Shown: positions 1 to 8,205 of the stretch, piece by piece
Layout: each line of letters opens with the position of its first letter
Numbering within the stretch: position 1 is the first letter of the stretch
Assembly (NCBI GenBank): GCA_025456145.1
Contig: JALOLD010000002.1
Coordinates: 1-61,548 of the forward strand
Origin: Thermoanaerobaculales bacterium
Lineage (GTDB): Bacteria > Acidobacteriota > Thermoanaerobaculia > Thermoanaerobaculales > Sulfomarinibacteraceae
DNA length: 61,548 nt
Reading direction: 5' to 3'
Made by a program: the position numbers and the translations under genes
Notes under the pieces: generated by a model
Told to the model about the DNA's origin: nothing
Seen by the model: only the letters and a program-made list of their open reading frames with translations
The model's database searches: none

Positions 1-132
1 CATGGCCTCGTCGTCGACCCAGCCGCGCCGGTCCTGGATGAACTTCATCGCGGCGATGCAGGCGGCGCGCGGGTTCTCCTCGAGGCTCAGGCCGTGGTCG
101 AACAGCGCGAGCTCCTCCCGAGTGAGTACCAC
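1..132 (-). CDS. nuoE: NADH-quinone oxidoreductase subunit E, N-terminal part (cut by window edge)
   Basis: Only the first 44 codons are present; the gene runs off the left edge. The GTG start at 130-132 has a purine-rich GAGGGGG ribosome-binding site just upstream and lies 10 bp after the nuoCD stop. The peptide contains AAMKFIQDRRGWV followed by DDEAM, the N-terminal helical region of the 24-kDa NuoE family, which precedes the [2Fe-2S] thioredoxin-like domain (not visible here). In complex I, NuoE sits with NuoF and NuoG in the NADH-oxidising arm. Position directly after nuoCD fits the standard nuoA-B-CD-E-F order. Identification is from this short motif plus operon position. Confidence 0.85.
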   Translation of the reverse strand, partial: MVLTREELALFDHGLSLEENPRAACIAAMKFIQDRRGWVDDEAM

Positions 133-142
133 AATCCCCCTC

Positions 143-1891
143 TTACCGGTCCACGTCCGCGAGCACGAAGTCGATGCTGCCGAGGATGGCGAGCAGGTCG
201 GCGATGAAGACGCCGCGGGCGAGGCGGCGGATGGTCTGCATGTGGGCGAAGGACGGCGTCCGGATCCGCGTCCGGTAGGCGCCGGTCGAGCCGTCGCTGA
301 TCAGGTAGTAGGCCATGAAGCCCTTGGGGGCCTCGATACCAGAGAAGACCTCGCCCGGCGGGATGACCGGGCCCCAGCTCACCGACAGGAAGTGGTGGAT
401 GAGGGTCTCGATGTCGGCCATGGTCCGCGCCCGGGGAGGCGGCGTGGCGAGGGGGTGCTCGGCCTTGACCGGGCCGGCGGGCATGTTGTCGAGGCACTGG
501 CGGATGATCCGCAGGCTCTGACGGATCTCCTCGATCCGGACCTGCCCGCGGGCGTAGCAGTCGCCCGCCTCGGCCGTCGGGACGTCGAAGTCGAGCTCGT
601 CGTAGCCGCCGTAGGGCTGCGCCCGGCGGAAGTCCCACTCGACGCCGCAGGCTCGGAGGTTGGGCCCGGTGACCCCCCACTCGAGGGCCTCGTCGCGGGT
701 GTAGGCGCCGACGCCCTGGGTCCGCGCCTTGAAGATCCGGTTGCGCATCACGACCTTGTCGTACTCGTCGAGGCGCGGCGGCAGGTAGTCGAGGAAGGCC
801 GCGACGAGCCGCTCCCAGCCCTTCGGCAGGTCGTGGGCGACGCCGCCGATGCGAAACCAGCTCGGGTGCATGCGCCCGCCGCAGACCGCCTCGACGATCT
901 CGAAGATCCGCTCGCGGTCGACGAACATGAAGAAGACGGGAGAGAGCGCCCCTACGTCCTGGGCGAAGGTGCCGTACCAGACCAGATGGCTGGCGATGCG
1001 AAAGAGCTCCGCCATCATGATCCGGATGGTCCTGGCGCGGTCGGGCACCTCGATGCCGGCGAGCCTCTCGACGCCGAGCACATAGGGGAAGTTGTTCTGA
1101 ACCCCGGAGAGGTAGTCGATGCGGTCGGTGTAGGGGATATAGGTGTGCCAGGTCTGACGCTCGCCCATCTTCTCGGCGCCGCGGTGGTGGTAGCCGATGT
1201 CGGGCACCGCGTCGACGATGAGCTCGCCGTCGAGCTGGAGGGCGACACGGAGCACTCCGTGGGTCCCCGGGTGCTGCGGACCGAGGTTGAGAAAGAGGAA
1301 GTCGGCGCCCTCGGCCTCGCGCTCCATGCCCCAGTCCTCGGGCCGGAAGCGGAGCGCCTCCTGCTCTGCGTCGCGTTCGTCGTCGGTGAGCTCGTACCGC
1401 CCCATCTCGGTGGCCCGGGCGGGGTGCTCCTTGCGCAGCGGGTGGCCCACCCAGGTCGGCGGCATGAGGATCCGGCGCAGCTCGGGGTGGCCCTCGAACG
1501 CGATGCCGAACATGTCCCAGACCTCGCGCTCGTACCAGTTCGCCGCCGGCCAGCAGCCGGTGACCGTCGGGACGGACGGATGCTCGCCGGAGAGCGGGAC
1601 CTTGAGCCGGAGGTGCTGATTGCGGGCGTACGAGAAGAGGTTGTAGACGACGGTGAAGTCGGCCGCGGGCTGGCCGTCGCGGTGCGATCGCTCGCGCTCG
1701 TCGATTGCCGTCAGGTCGAGCAGGGTGGCGAAGGGATGGGGGATGTCCCGACCCAGCTGTGAGGCGATCGCCGACAACCGCTCGCGCTCCACCCAGAGGG
1801 TCGGGATGCCGTCGACCGTCTCCTGCACCGTGGTGGCCGGCTCCCGCAACTGCTCGGGCAGCCCGCGGGCGATCTCCTCGGTGCGCGTCAT
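143..1891 (-). CDS. nuoCD: NADH-quinone oxidoreductase fused subunit C/D
   Basis: Fusion of the 30-kDa (NuoC) and 49-kDa (NuoD) subunits of complex I, 582 aa. NuoC spans about residues 30-165, with the family signature [10 protein letters not shown] at 121-130 and GHPLRK at 149-154. NuoD starts near residue 196 with GPQHPGTHG (204-212) and ends in the usual LADVDR-type tail. NuoD lines the quinone pocket beside cluster N2 of NuoB in the peripheral arm. The ATG at 1889-1891 is 25 bp after nuoB. The fusion is the arrangement known from enterobacteria; the second complex I locus at the right end keeps C and D separate, so the two loci are not a recent duplication. Confidence 0.96.
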   Translation of the reverse strand: MTRTEEIARGLPEQLREPATTVQETVDGIPTLWVERERLSAIASQLGRDIPHPFATLLDLTAIDERERSHRDGQPAADFTVVYNLFSYARNQHLRLKVPLSGEHPSVPTVTGCWPAANWYEREVWDMFGIAFEGHPELRRILMPPTWVGHPLRKEHPARATEMGRYELTDDERDAEQEALRFRPEDWGMEREAEGADFLFLNLGPQHPGTHGVLRVALQLDGELIVDAVPDIGYHHRGAEKMGERQTWHTYIPYTDRIDYLSGVQNNFPYVLGVERLAGIEVPDRARTIRIMMAELFRIASHLVWYGTFAQDVGALSPVFFMFVDRERIFEIVEAVCGGRMHPSWFRIGGVAHDLPKGWERLVAAFLDYLPPRLDEYDKVVMRNRIFKARTQGVGAYTRDEALEWGVTGPNLRACGVEWDFRRAQPYGGYDELDFDVPTAEAGDCYARGQVRIEEIRQSLRIIRQCLDNMPAGPVKAEHPLATPPPRARTMADIETLIHHFLSVSWGPVIPPGEVFSGIEAPKGFMAYYLISDGSTGAYRTRIRTPSFAHMQTIRRLARGVFIADLLAILGSIDFVLADVDR

Positions 1892-1916
1892 GCGATACCG
1901 CCTCCGTGTCTCCTGA

Positions 1917-2558
1917 TCACACTCCGTCGGGCGAGTCGAGCTCGGTCTGCAGCGACCGGCGCAGCTGCTTGAGGTCCCTCATGCTCGGCGGCGCGGGGCG
2001 GTGGACCTCCTGCGGGCCCACCACCCAGGACAGCGGTCGGCGCTCGTTGCCGACCACGTGGCGCAGCAGCTGGAGGCCTTCCATGAACGCCTCGGGGCGC
2101 GGCGGGCACCCGGGGACGTAGACATCGACCGGGAGGAACGAGTCGACGCCCTGGACGACGCTGTAGATGTCGTACATTCCTCCCGAGTTGGCGCACGAGC
2201 CCATGGAGATCACCCACCGCGGCTCCATGAGCTGGTCGTAGAGGTGGCGGACCACCGGCGCCATCTTCCGAAAGACGGTGCCCGCCACCACCATGAGGTC
2301 GGCCTGGCGCGGCGACCCGCGGATCACCTCGGCGCCGAAGCGGGCGATGTCGAAACGGCTGGTCAGGCTCCCGGCCATCTCGACGAAGCAGCACGACAGC
2401 CCGAAGGCGAAGGGCCAGATCGAGTTCTTGCGGCCCCAGGCGAGCAGGTGCTCCAGCCGAGCGGTCAGGACGCTCCGCGCAACCGCCTCCCGGAGCGAGG
2501 ACGCGGCGAACTCCTCGAGGACCCGGGCGGTCGTCGGGAGCTCGCGACCGCTGGTCAT
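1917..2558 (-). CDS. nuoB: NADH-quinone oxidoreductase subunit B (first locus)
   Basis: NuoB of 213 aa carries the terminal [4Fe-4S] cluster N2, which passes electrons to quinone. The expected ligands are visible: the tandem cysteines in LSCCFVEM, the cysteine of MGSCANSGG and that of [24 protein letters not shown] is the family signature. The ATG overlaps the nuoA stop (ATGA, 2555-2558), so the two are translationally coupled. The open frame continues upstream through nuoA in another reading, but the overlap and the family N-terminus favour this start. The C-terminal 50 residues (after the PGCPPRP region) are longer than in the second NuoB, ending in a basic and acidic tail. Confidence 0.96.
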   Translation of the reverse strand: MTSGRELPTTARVLEEFAASSLREAVARSVLTARLEHLLAWGRKNSIWPFAFGLSCCFVEMAGSLTSRFDIARFGAEVIRGSPRQADLMVVAGTVFRKMAPVVRHLYDQLMEPRWVISMGSCANSGGMYDIYSVVQGVDSFLPVDVYVPGCPPRPEAFMEGLQLLRHVVGNERRPLSWVVGPQEVHRPAPPSMRDLKQLRRSLQTELDSPDGV

Positions 2559-2971
2559 GCTTTGCTCGCCGCGCCGGCGCCGGCCTGGCTGGCGCGGGCT
2601 GCCGGACCCCAGGTCAGCGCCCCGGTCCGCCAGAGGTAGACCAGCGCGACGAGGAGCAGCGCGATGAAGACCGAGATGGCGGCGTAGCCGGTCCAGCCGA
2701 GCTCGCGGACCGCCACCGCCCAGGCGAAGATGAAGACCGCCTCGAGGTCGAAGATCACGAAGAGCATCGCCATCAGGTAGAACTGCGAGGTCATGCGGAC
2801 CCGCGCCGAGCCGGTGGAGACGATGCCCGACTCGTAGGGCTCGTCGGTGGCTCGACCGCGGTGGCGCTGACCGAGGAGGAACGAGAGCCCGACCATCGTG
2901 AAAACGATCGCCGCGACCGCCGCGGCGTATACGCCGAGGGGCCACAACGGGTTGGAACCGAATGTCTCCAT
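2555..2971 (-). CDS. nuoA: NADH-quinone oxidoreductase subunit A (first locus)
   Basis: Small membrane subunit of complex I, 138 aa, with three predicted transmembrane helices (about residues 10-33, 65-87, 95-115). The family motifs are [14 protein letters not shown] in the first loop, where the usual form is YECGxEP, and [16 protein letters not shown] in helix 2. The conserved loop cysteine is replaced by serine (YESG), while the second locus keeps it (YECG). The C-terminus has an Ala-rich extension. It heads the left complex I operon; a promoter candidate lies at 3004-3033. The upstream sequence CTGGGGATTC gives a modest ribosome-binding site. Confidence 0.94.
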   Translation of the reverse strand: METFGSNPLWPLGVYAAAVAAIVFTMVGLSFLLGQRHRGRATDEPYESGIVSTGSARVRMTSQFYLMAMLFVIFDLEAVFIFAWAVAVRELGWTGYAAISVFIALLLVALVYLWRTGALTWGPAARASQAGAGAASKA

Positions 2972-3003
2972 GAATCCCCAGTTCCCGCGGCTCTGTTCCC
3001 GCC

Positions 3004-3046
3004 ATCATAATATTGCTGGTATACTCATTTCAACATCTGAGAAATG
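3004..3046 (-). promoter_or_regulatory. Candidate sigma-70 promoter for the left nuo operon, with an inverted repeat
   Basis: On the minus strand TTGAAA (3028-3033) and TATGAT (3004-3009) are separated by 18 bp, about 30 bp before nuoA. The region is unusually AT-rich for this genome. An inverted repeat CATTTC (3026-3031) / GAAATG (3041-3046) covers the -35 box and could be an operator. A plus-strand TATACT (3020-3025) overlaps it and may serve the divergent CBS gene, so direction is not settled. Confidence 0.5.
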
Positions 3047-3177
3047 ACACCAGGCACGTCCTGTGGTGCGCATGCAGACGCCTCGACCGCTCGCCGGCGA
3101 CCATCCCTGGGCGCAGGGCGCGGGCGCGTCAAGCCGTGCCCACGGGCGGCTATCACTCTAAATCGCGGGAGGGGACG

Positions 3178-3708
3178 ATGATGACAGCGCCGACCGTTCG
3201 CGACGTGATGCGCAAGCCGAGCCGCACCTTTCCGATGAAGATGCCGATGCCGGAGGCGGCGGGGATCCTCGCCCGATCGCCCTTCGCGGCGGCGCCGGTG
3301 GTCGACGAGAACGGAGCGGTCGTCGGGCTGCTGACCGAGAAGGACTGCCTGCGGGCGGTGGGCCGCTGGGCCTACGAGGGGATCTCCGGCGGGGTCGTCA
3401 AGGACTACATGTCCGAGATGCCGGTCCGGTTGACGCCGCAGATGGATCTGCTGTCGGCGTCGCTGGTCTTCTCGGAGTGCAACTTCTCGTGTCTGCCGGT
3501 GATGGACGACGACAAGTTGATCGGGCGCCTCCTCCGTCACGAGCTGCTCCGGGCGCTCGAGAACTGGGCCACCGAGATCAACCGCGAGCTTGCGGACCGG
3601 GTGACCCGGTCGCCGGACCACCAGCGGCCGTCGGCCATTCCGCACATGCTCAAGGTCGTGGGGTCGGCGACCCGCGAGCAGATCTCGCAGATCTTCAAGA
3701 AGACCTAG
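3178..3708 (+). CDS. CBS-domain protein
   Basis: A soluble protein of about 176 aa made of two CBS motifs, which pair to bind adenine nucleotides or similar ligands. CBS1 includes VRDVMRKPSRTFP and PVVDENGAVVGLLTEKDCLR; CBS2 includes VKDYMSEMPVRLTPQ and LPVMDDDKLIGRLLRHELL. A helical tail (ENWATEINRELADRV through QISQIFKKT) follows. Two consecutive ATGs (3178, 3181) follow GGGAGGGG at 3167-3174; either may be used. No catalytic domain is attached, so a regulatory or energy-sensing role is inferred. It is followed by hairpin repeats, a second CBS protein and a cation exchanger, all on the same strand. Confidence 0.85.
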   Translation: MMTAPTVRDVMRKPSRTFPMKMPMPEAAGILARSPFAAAPVVDENGAVVGLLTEKDCLRAVGRWAYEGISGGVVKDYMSEMPVRLTPQMDLLSASLVFSECNFSCLPVMDDDKLIGRLLRHELLRALENWATEINRELADRVTRSPDHQRPSAIPHMLKVVGSATREQISQIFKKT

Positions 3709-3710
3709 CT

Positions 3711-3753
3711 GCGATTCGTTGGACGAATCGCGCCGGCGCCTCGGAGGCGCCGG
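3711..3753 (+). repeat. Tandem triloop hairpins, copy 1
   Basis: Two perfect inverted repeats stand side by side just after the CBS gene stop. Hairpin A is GCGATTCGT-TGG-ACGAATCGC (3711-3731). Hairpin B is CCGGCGCCT-CGG-AGGCGCCGG (3733-3753). Both are 9-bp stems with 3-nt loops. Hairpin A recurs at 4241 and 4344 in the next two gaps. They resemble REP-type palindromes and could also act as terminators or mRNA stabilisers; no U-run follows. Confidence 0.8.
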
Positions 3754-3785
3754 TTCGCGACGTTCGAACGACCGGAGGGCACTCG

Positions 3786-4220
3786 ATGAAGACGGTGAGA
3801 CAGATTCTCGAAGAGAAGGGCACCGAGGTCTTTGACATCGCTCCGGATGCCCGGGTGTACGACGCACTCGCCGAGATGGCGCGCCGCAACGTCGGTGCAC
3901 TGCTGGTCCGGGACGGGGAAAAGCTGGTGGGGCTGATCTCCGAAAGGGACTACGCGCGCAAGGTGATCCTCAAGGACAAGGCGTCGAAGCAGATCCCGGT
4001 CAGCGAGATCATGACGACGCGGGTAGTTTGCGTCAGCCCCGAACAGCGCGCGGACGGCTGCATGGCGCTGATGACCGACAAGCACATCCGCCACCTTGCG
4101 GTCGTCGCCGACGACCGGGTCGTCGGCGTGATTTCGATCGGCGACGTGGTCAAGGCCATCATCGACCAGCAGCGGTTCGCGATCGAGCAGCTCGAGCACT
4201 ACATCACCGGCGGGCGGTGA
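3786..4220 (+). CDS. CBS-domain protein (short, single CBS pair)
   Basis: A protein of 144 aa consisting almost only of a CBS pair. CBS1 includes VYDALAEMARRNVGALLV and GLISERDYARKVI; CBS2 includes VSEIMTTRVVCVSPEQ and RHLAVVADDRVVGVISIGD. This is the common stand-alone CBS type that often occurs as a metabolic or stress-linked adenylate sensor. The ATG follows a GGAGGG ribosome-binding site (3774-3779). It lies between two hairpin repeat clusters. It shares architecture but little sequence with the preceding CBS protein, so the pair is probably not a recent tandem duplication. Target unknown. Confidence 0.88.
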   Translation: MKTVRQILEEKGTEVFDIAPDARVYDALAEMARRNVGALLVRDGEKLVGLISERDYARKVILKDKASKQIPVSEIMTTRVVCVSPEQRADGCMALMTDKHIRHLAVVADDRVVGVISIGDVVKAIIDQQRFAIEQLEHYITGGR

Positions 4221-4240
4221 GACGAGATCGTCCCGCGGGT

Positions 4241-4282
4241 ACGATTCGTCGGACGAATCGTGGCGACGCCTCGAAGGCGTCG
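4241..4282 (+). repeat. Tandem triloop hairpins, copy 2
   Basis: Hairpin A is ACGATTCGT-CGG-ACGAATCGT (4241-4261). Hairpin B is CGACGCCT-CGA-AGGCGTCG (4264-4282). Both stems are perfect with 3-nt loops. Compared with copy 1 the outer base pair of hairpin A has changed on both sides (G-C to A-T), a compensatory change that keeps pairing. Confidence 0.8.
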
Positions 4283-4325
4283 ACTCGTCGCATTCATCGG
4301 CGCTCTCGCGATCACTGCGATGGAT

Positions 4326-4372
4326 TGGCGCGTCCGACGCGCCACCGCGATTCGTCGGACGAATCGCGGTGG
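4326..4372 (+). repeat. Tandem triloop hairpins, copy 3 (order reversed)
   Basis: Here the variable hairpin comes first: TGGCGCGT-CCG-ACGCGCCA (4326-4344). The conserved hairpin A follows, its stem extended to 14 bp from CCACCGCGATTCGT (4342-4355) around loop CGG to 4372. The two stems share the boundary bases at 4342-4344, so they would compete. The element ends 14 bp before the preferred start of the exchanger gene, so it may affect its translation. Confidence 0.8.
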
Positions 4373-4386
4373 TAGGATCGCCGGCG

Positions 4387-5331
4387 GTGGCGACCGAGCT
4401 CCTCCCTTGGGTGATGGTCGTGGTCGGCATTGTCGGTCTCGGCCTGGGTGCGTCCTGGCTGGTCGACGGGGCGTCACGGCTCGCCCTGCGTCTCGGGGTC
4501 TCGCCGATGGTCGTCGGGCTGGTGGTCGTCGGCTTCGGCACCTCGATGCCCGAGTTCGCGGTGTCGGTGAGGGCGGCGCTCGGCGGCGCCAGCGGTCTCA
4601 GCCTGGGTAACGCGGTCGGCTCGAACATCATGAACCTGCTGCTCGTGCTCGGTTTGGCGGCAGCACTCAAGCCGATCCACGTCGTCGGAGGCGCCCGGGT
4701 GCTGCGGCGCGATCTCGTCTTCGGGCTCGTTCCGGCGCTCCTGCTCGTCGGTCTGGCCTGGCGGGGGTTCATCGGGCGACCGCTGGCCATCGGGCTGCTC
4801 GTCGTGTTCGGCGCCTTTGTCGCGATCGCGCTCGGTCAGGCGCGGGTCGAGAGCAGCGGCAGGACGATGGTCAAGGGGAGACCGCTCGTTCACCTGGCGC
4901 TCGTGGGGATCGGCATCGCGGTGCTGGTGGTCGGGTCCGAGCTCATGGTCCGGGGCGGGATCGAGCTCGCCCGCCGCTTCGGGATCGCGGAGGCGGTGAT
5001 CGGGCTGACCCTGGTCGCCGTCGGGACCTCGCTGCCCGAGCTCGCGACCTCGGTGGTGGCCGCCCTCAAGGGCGAGTCCGAGATCTCGATCGGCAACGTC
5101 CTCGGGTCGAACATCTTCAACCTCGGCCTGGTGGTCGGAGTGGCGTTCACGATCAAGCCCGCGGAGGTGCCGGTCTTCGTCATCCGCCAGGACATCCCGC
5201 TGCTCATCCTGGCGACCTTCATCGTCGGCCGGATCGTCGTCCGCGACGGGAGAATCAGCCGCGCCGAGGGGACGGCGATGCTCGCCCTGGTCGCCGCCTA
5301 CACCGTCTTCGTCGTCGTCCGGGGCGGGTAG
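4387..5331 (+). CDS. Sodium/calcium exchanger family membrane protein (YrbG/CaxA-like)
   Basis: A CaCA-superfamily antiporter of about 314 aa with two inverted halves. Each half has the alpha-repeat signatures: GTSMPEFAVSV with GNAVGSNIMNLLLVLG in the first, and GTSLPELATSV with GNVLGSNIFNLGLVVG in the second. The acidic residues in the PE motifs are those that bind the cation in this family. About ten transmembrane helices are expected in the inner membrane. The GTG at 4387 is preferred because the alternative GTG at 4369 lies inside the hairpin ending at 4372. Ion specificity (Ca2+, Na+ or other) cannot be read from sequence. The CBS genes upstream may be part of the same transcript. Confidence 0.9.
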   Translation: MATELLPWVMVVVGIVGLGLGASWLVDGASRLALRLGVSPMVVGLVVVGFGTSMPEFAVSVRAALGGASGLSLGNAVGSNIMNLLLVLGLAAALKPIHVVGGARVLRRDLVFGLVPALLLVGLAWRGFIGRPLAIGLLVVFGAFVAIALGQARVESSGRTMVKGRPLVHLALVGIGIAVLVVGSELMVRGGIELARRFGIAEAVIGLTLVAVGTSLPELATSVVAALKGESEISIGNVLGSNIFNLGLVVGVAFTIKPAEVPVFVIRQDIPLLILATFIVGRIVVRDGRISRAEGTAMLALVAAYTVFVVVRGG

Positions 5332-5333
5332 CG

Positions 5334-5365
5334 GAATGATGAAGGATGAAGGATGAATGATGAAT
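5334..5365 (+). repeat. Heptamer tandem repeat GAAKGAT with distal inverted copy
   Basis: Four and a half units of a 7-bp repeat (GAATGAT, GAAGGAT, GAAGGAT, GAATGAT, GAAT) fill the gap between two convergent genes. The reverse complement of its first ten bases, TTCATCATTC, lies at 5415-5424, so transcripts from either side could fold into a long-range stem. It is non-coding and may act as a bidirectional stop or be a mobile low-complexity element. Confidence 0.7.
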
Positions 5366-5428
5366 CGCGCTGCAGCCGGTCCACCAGCGCGCCGCTGAGC
5401 GGGGCGCGACGTCGTTCATCATTCACCC

Positions 5429-8194
5429 TTAGAACGGGATGCCGAACGAGAGCCACCACTGTCCGGTCGACTCGCCGGGCTCGCGGTCGAGCTTGAAGCC
5501 GTACTCGAGGCGGATCGGTCCGGCCGGGGTGTCGAGGGAGAAACCGAGACCGGCCCCCCAGCGGACGTCCTCGAAGCGGACCGCCGAGGGGCTCTCCCAG
5601 ACGTTGCCGGCGTCGACGAAGACGTGGCCGGAGAAGAGCGAGCTGATCTTGCGGACGTACTCGGCGTTGACCAGGACCAGGGCGTTGCCGCCGATCGGGT
5701 TGCCGTCGTCGTCGATCGTCTGCCCGGGGATGCCGAGGAAGTCGCGGGCGAAGGCGCGGTGGGTGTTGGCGCCGCCGGCGAAGAACCGGGTGTTGAGCGG
5801 GATCTGGAGGTTCGGAGCGAGGTCGTCGCCGGGCCCGAGGGGCCGGATCGCCCCGAGGCGGATGCCGATCGCGCCGCGGCCGTTGGCGATGTCGCCGTAC
5901 AGCGTCGTCCGGGCGCGCAGCTTGAGGAACTCGGCATCGGCCTGGAACAGCGGAAAGGCGTAGTCGAGCGAGATCTCGCTGTAGGTTCCGCGGCTCGGGA
6001 CGAGGGGGTTGTCGCGGTAGTCCCACTCGAAGGTCGGCGTGATCGACGAGATTCGGGCCTCCTCCTCCTCGCGTCCGATGTCGCCGCTCACATTCTCGGG
6101 CTGGACGATCTGGTACTCGTAGCGCCACCACGACCGGTAGGGCCGTTTGAGGCGATCGCCGACATCGATCCACAGCCCGCGACGGCGCTGGGCGTAGGTT
6201 GCGAACTCCTCGTAGGTTCGGTAGACGACGAGATAGGCGGGGAGGTCGACCCATGGCAGGCGCGGCTCGCGGAGGCCGAGCTGGAAGCGCTCCTCGCGGG
6301 ACGACAGCTGGGTCTCGGCGGAGAAGGCGTGCGCGCCCCCGAACAGGTTGAGGTGGTACCAGCCGAGGGTGACGCGGAACCGATCGGTCTCGTTCCAGCC
6401 GAGACCGACCAGATAGCTCTTGTGGAGCCCCTCCTCGAGCAGCACGACGATGCCCCGGTCCTCGTGCCGCTCCTGCCCCGGCATCGGGACGAGCTCGACC
6501 CGGCGGAAGAGCGCGAGCTCGTAGAGCTGGTGCTGCGCCTCGAGCAGCCGCGCCCGCGAGTACGGCGCGCCCGGCTCGACGCCGGTCCGGCGAAGGGTCC
6601 GACCGACCACCGACTCTCGGGTCCGGCGCAGACCGGCGATGACGACCGTGCCGAAGCGGACAAAGCCCCCCGGCTCGGCGGTGAAGACGATCTCCGCCTC
6701 GCCGAGCCGGGAGGCGTCGATCTCGGCGGAGACCCGGCCATCGGGGTACCCGGTGTCGCCGAGCAGGGCCTCGAGGCGATGTCGGGCCGCCTCGACCTGG
6801 CGGGGGTCCCAGGGCGAGGCGAGCTGGATCGGCAGCTCGGCGGTCTCCAGCGCCGCCGCGGTCTCGGCCGGAAACCCCTCGAGGCGAAGATCGGTGACGG
6901 TCCACCGTTGCCCCTCGTCGATCGGGAACACGATCCGCACCGCGTCGTCGCCGACCGGCTCGATCCTCGGGGTCCCGACGGTCCCCTCGGGGAAGCCGCG
7001 GCTGCGCAGGAGATCGATCAGCGAGAGGCGGTCTCGCTCGAGGGAGCGGGCGCTGACGTCCTGGCCGCGTAGGCCGCGGACCGCGCCGGATCGGACGGTG
7101 ACCCGTTCCTCGAGGCGCTTCTGGGACAGGCTGGTCGCACCGGGAAACTCGATCGACGCGACCCGGCGCACCGCCCCGGGCTCGACCCGCAGCCGCAGCA
7201 GAGGACCGGCTTCGTCCGTCACGAGCTCGGCGGTGACCTCGGCGAGCAGGTAGCCGGCCTCCTGGAGCCTCTCGCGGACCCGCTCGGCGAGCGCCGCCGT
7301 CTGGTGCGGGTGGATCTCCTCCCGGGCGGGATCGGGGATCGCCTCGAGCACCGCCTTGGAGCTGTCGGGCGGCGCCTCGAGCTCGAGCCGGAACCGCTCG
7401 CCGGGAGCCACCGAGATCTCGACCTCGACCGGACCGCCGCTGCCGCTCGGCACGATGCCGAGCACCTCGGCCTCCCAGTAGCCGGCCGACTTGAGCCCGT
7501 GCTCGACGCGCTGACGGAGCTTGTCCTGGAGCCCGGTGGTCAGCTTCTTCCCCGGCCCGAGCTCGGGGGTGACGGCCGCCGCCAGCTCCGGGTCCTCGAC
7601 CCCGCGCAGCACCACCGAGCCGACGGTGGTCGGAGCTCCGAGATCGACGGCGACCGTGACCTCGACGGTGTTGGTCGAGCGGCGGTAGTCGAGAAAGACG
7701 TCGACCCGCGGGTCGGGGTGACCGAGCTCGCGCAGCCGACGGGCGATCCGTCGCTTCCCGGCCTCGGCTGCGGCCGCGCTGACGGCGTCGCCCGGGCCGA
7801 TCTCGAGCCACTTCTCGACCCTCTTGCGGAGCAACCGTCCGGCCACCTCGACGTGGACCCGCTCGACCGTCGGGCGGTGGCTGATCCGGACCACGACCTC
7901 GAGCCCTTCCGGGCCCTCCGACGCCTCGATGCGGATCCACTCGGTCTCGGTCGACGCGTACATCGCGAGGATCGTGTCGCGCAGCCGCGAGCGGTCGAGC
8001 GGCGCGCCGACCTCGATGCCGAGCACCTCGAGGGTCGCCTGCGGGTCGACGACATCGCCCTCGACCGAGACCACGGCCACCGGCGTCTCCTCGAGGGGGG
8101 CTGCACCGGCTGGGGCCGCGAGCGCGACGAGCCCCCAGGCGAGCACCGCCGCTCTGAGCGACGTGCTGGAGGATCGGGGGTGGTGAACGGTCAC
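5429..8194 (-). CDS. tamA: Omp85-family outer-membrane assembly protein (TamA/BamA-like)
   Basis: A protein of 921 aa with a signal peptide (hydrophobic stretch LRAAVLAWGLVALAAPAGA), then about 550 residues of repeated POTRA-like units and a C-terminal 16-strand-type barrel (about residues 590-921) ending in SFGIPF. The barrel holds the family signatures WDYRDNPLVPSRG and a GNVWES strand. Omp85 proteins insert or translocate barrel and envelope proteins. The gene directly follows a tamB homologue, so the TamA role is favoured, but the length exceeds typical TamA (near 580) and even BamA (near 800), leaving room for six or seven POTRA domains. A GTG start at 8194 lies 11 bp after the tamB stop. 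BamA function is the alternative. Confidence 0.88.
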   Translation of the reverse strand: MTVHHPRSSSTSLRAAVLAWGLVALAAPAGAAPLEETPVAVVSVEGDVVDPQATLEVLGIEVGAPLDRSRLRDTILAMYASTETEWIRIEASEGPEGLEVVVRISHRPTVERVHVEVAGRLLRKRVEKWLEIGPGDAVSAAAAEAGKRRIARRLRELGHPDPRVDVFLDYRRSTNTVEVTVAVDLGAPTTVGSVVLRGVEDPELAAAVTPELGPGKKLTTGLQDKLRQRVEHGLKSAGYWEAEVLGIVPSGSGGPVEVEISVAPGERFRLELEAPPDSSKAVLEAIPDPAREEIHPHQTAALAERVRERLQEAGYLLAEVTAELVTDEAGPLLRLRVEPGAVRRVASIEFPGATSLSQKRLEERVTVRSGAVRGLRGQDVSARSLERDRLSLIDLLRSRGFPEGTVGTPRIEPVGDDAVRIVFPIDEGQRWTVTDLRLEGFPAETAAALETAELPIQLASPWDPRQVEAARHRLEALLGDTGYPDGRVSAEIDASRLGEAEIVFTAEPGGFVRFGTVVIAGLRRTRESVVGRTLRRTGVEPGAPYSRARLLEAQHQLYELALFRRVELVPMPGQERHEDRGIVVLLEEGLHKSYLVGLGWNETDRFRVTLGWYHLNLFGGAHAFSAETQLSSREERFQLGLREPRLPWVDLPAYLVVYRTYEEFATYAQRRRGLWIDVGDRLKRPYRSWWRYEYQIVQPENVSGDIGREEEEARISSITPTFEWDYRDNPLVPSRGTYSEISLDYAFPLFQADAEFLKLRARTTLYGDIANGRGAIGIRLGAIRPLGPGDDLAPNLQIPLNTRFFAGGANTHRAFARDFLGIPGQTIDDDGNPIGGNALVLVNAEYVRKISSLFSGHVFVDAGNVWESPSAVRFEDVRWGAGLGFSLDTPAGPIRLEYGFKLDREPGESTGQWWLSFGIPF

Positions 8195-8205
8195 GGCTCG
8201 CGCTC

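Noticed and set aside
2..1762. A 586-codon open frame on the plus strand opposite nuoCD
   Set aside because: It is the antisense shadow of the nuoCD, nuoE region; composition is Val/Glu/Asp/Arg-rich without domains, as expected when GC-rich third positions are read backwards.
4201..4390. Riboswitch (yybP-ykoY type) before the exchanger gene
   Set aside because: The gap is explained by the triloop hairpins; the conserved loops of that riboswitch are not present.
5298..7940. An 880-codon minus-strand frame overlapping the Omp85 gene
   Set aside because: Same strand but shifted frame; Arg/Pro/Gly-rich with no domain, while the overlapping frame encodes a complete Omp85 protein.
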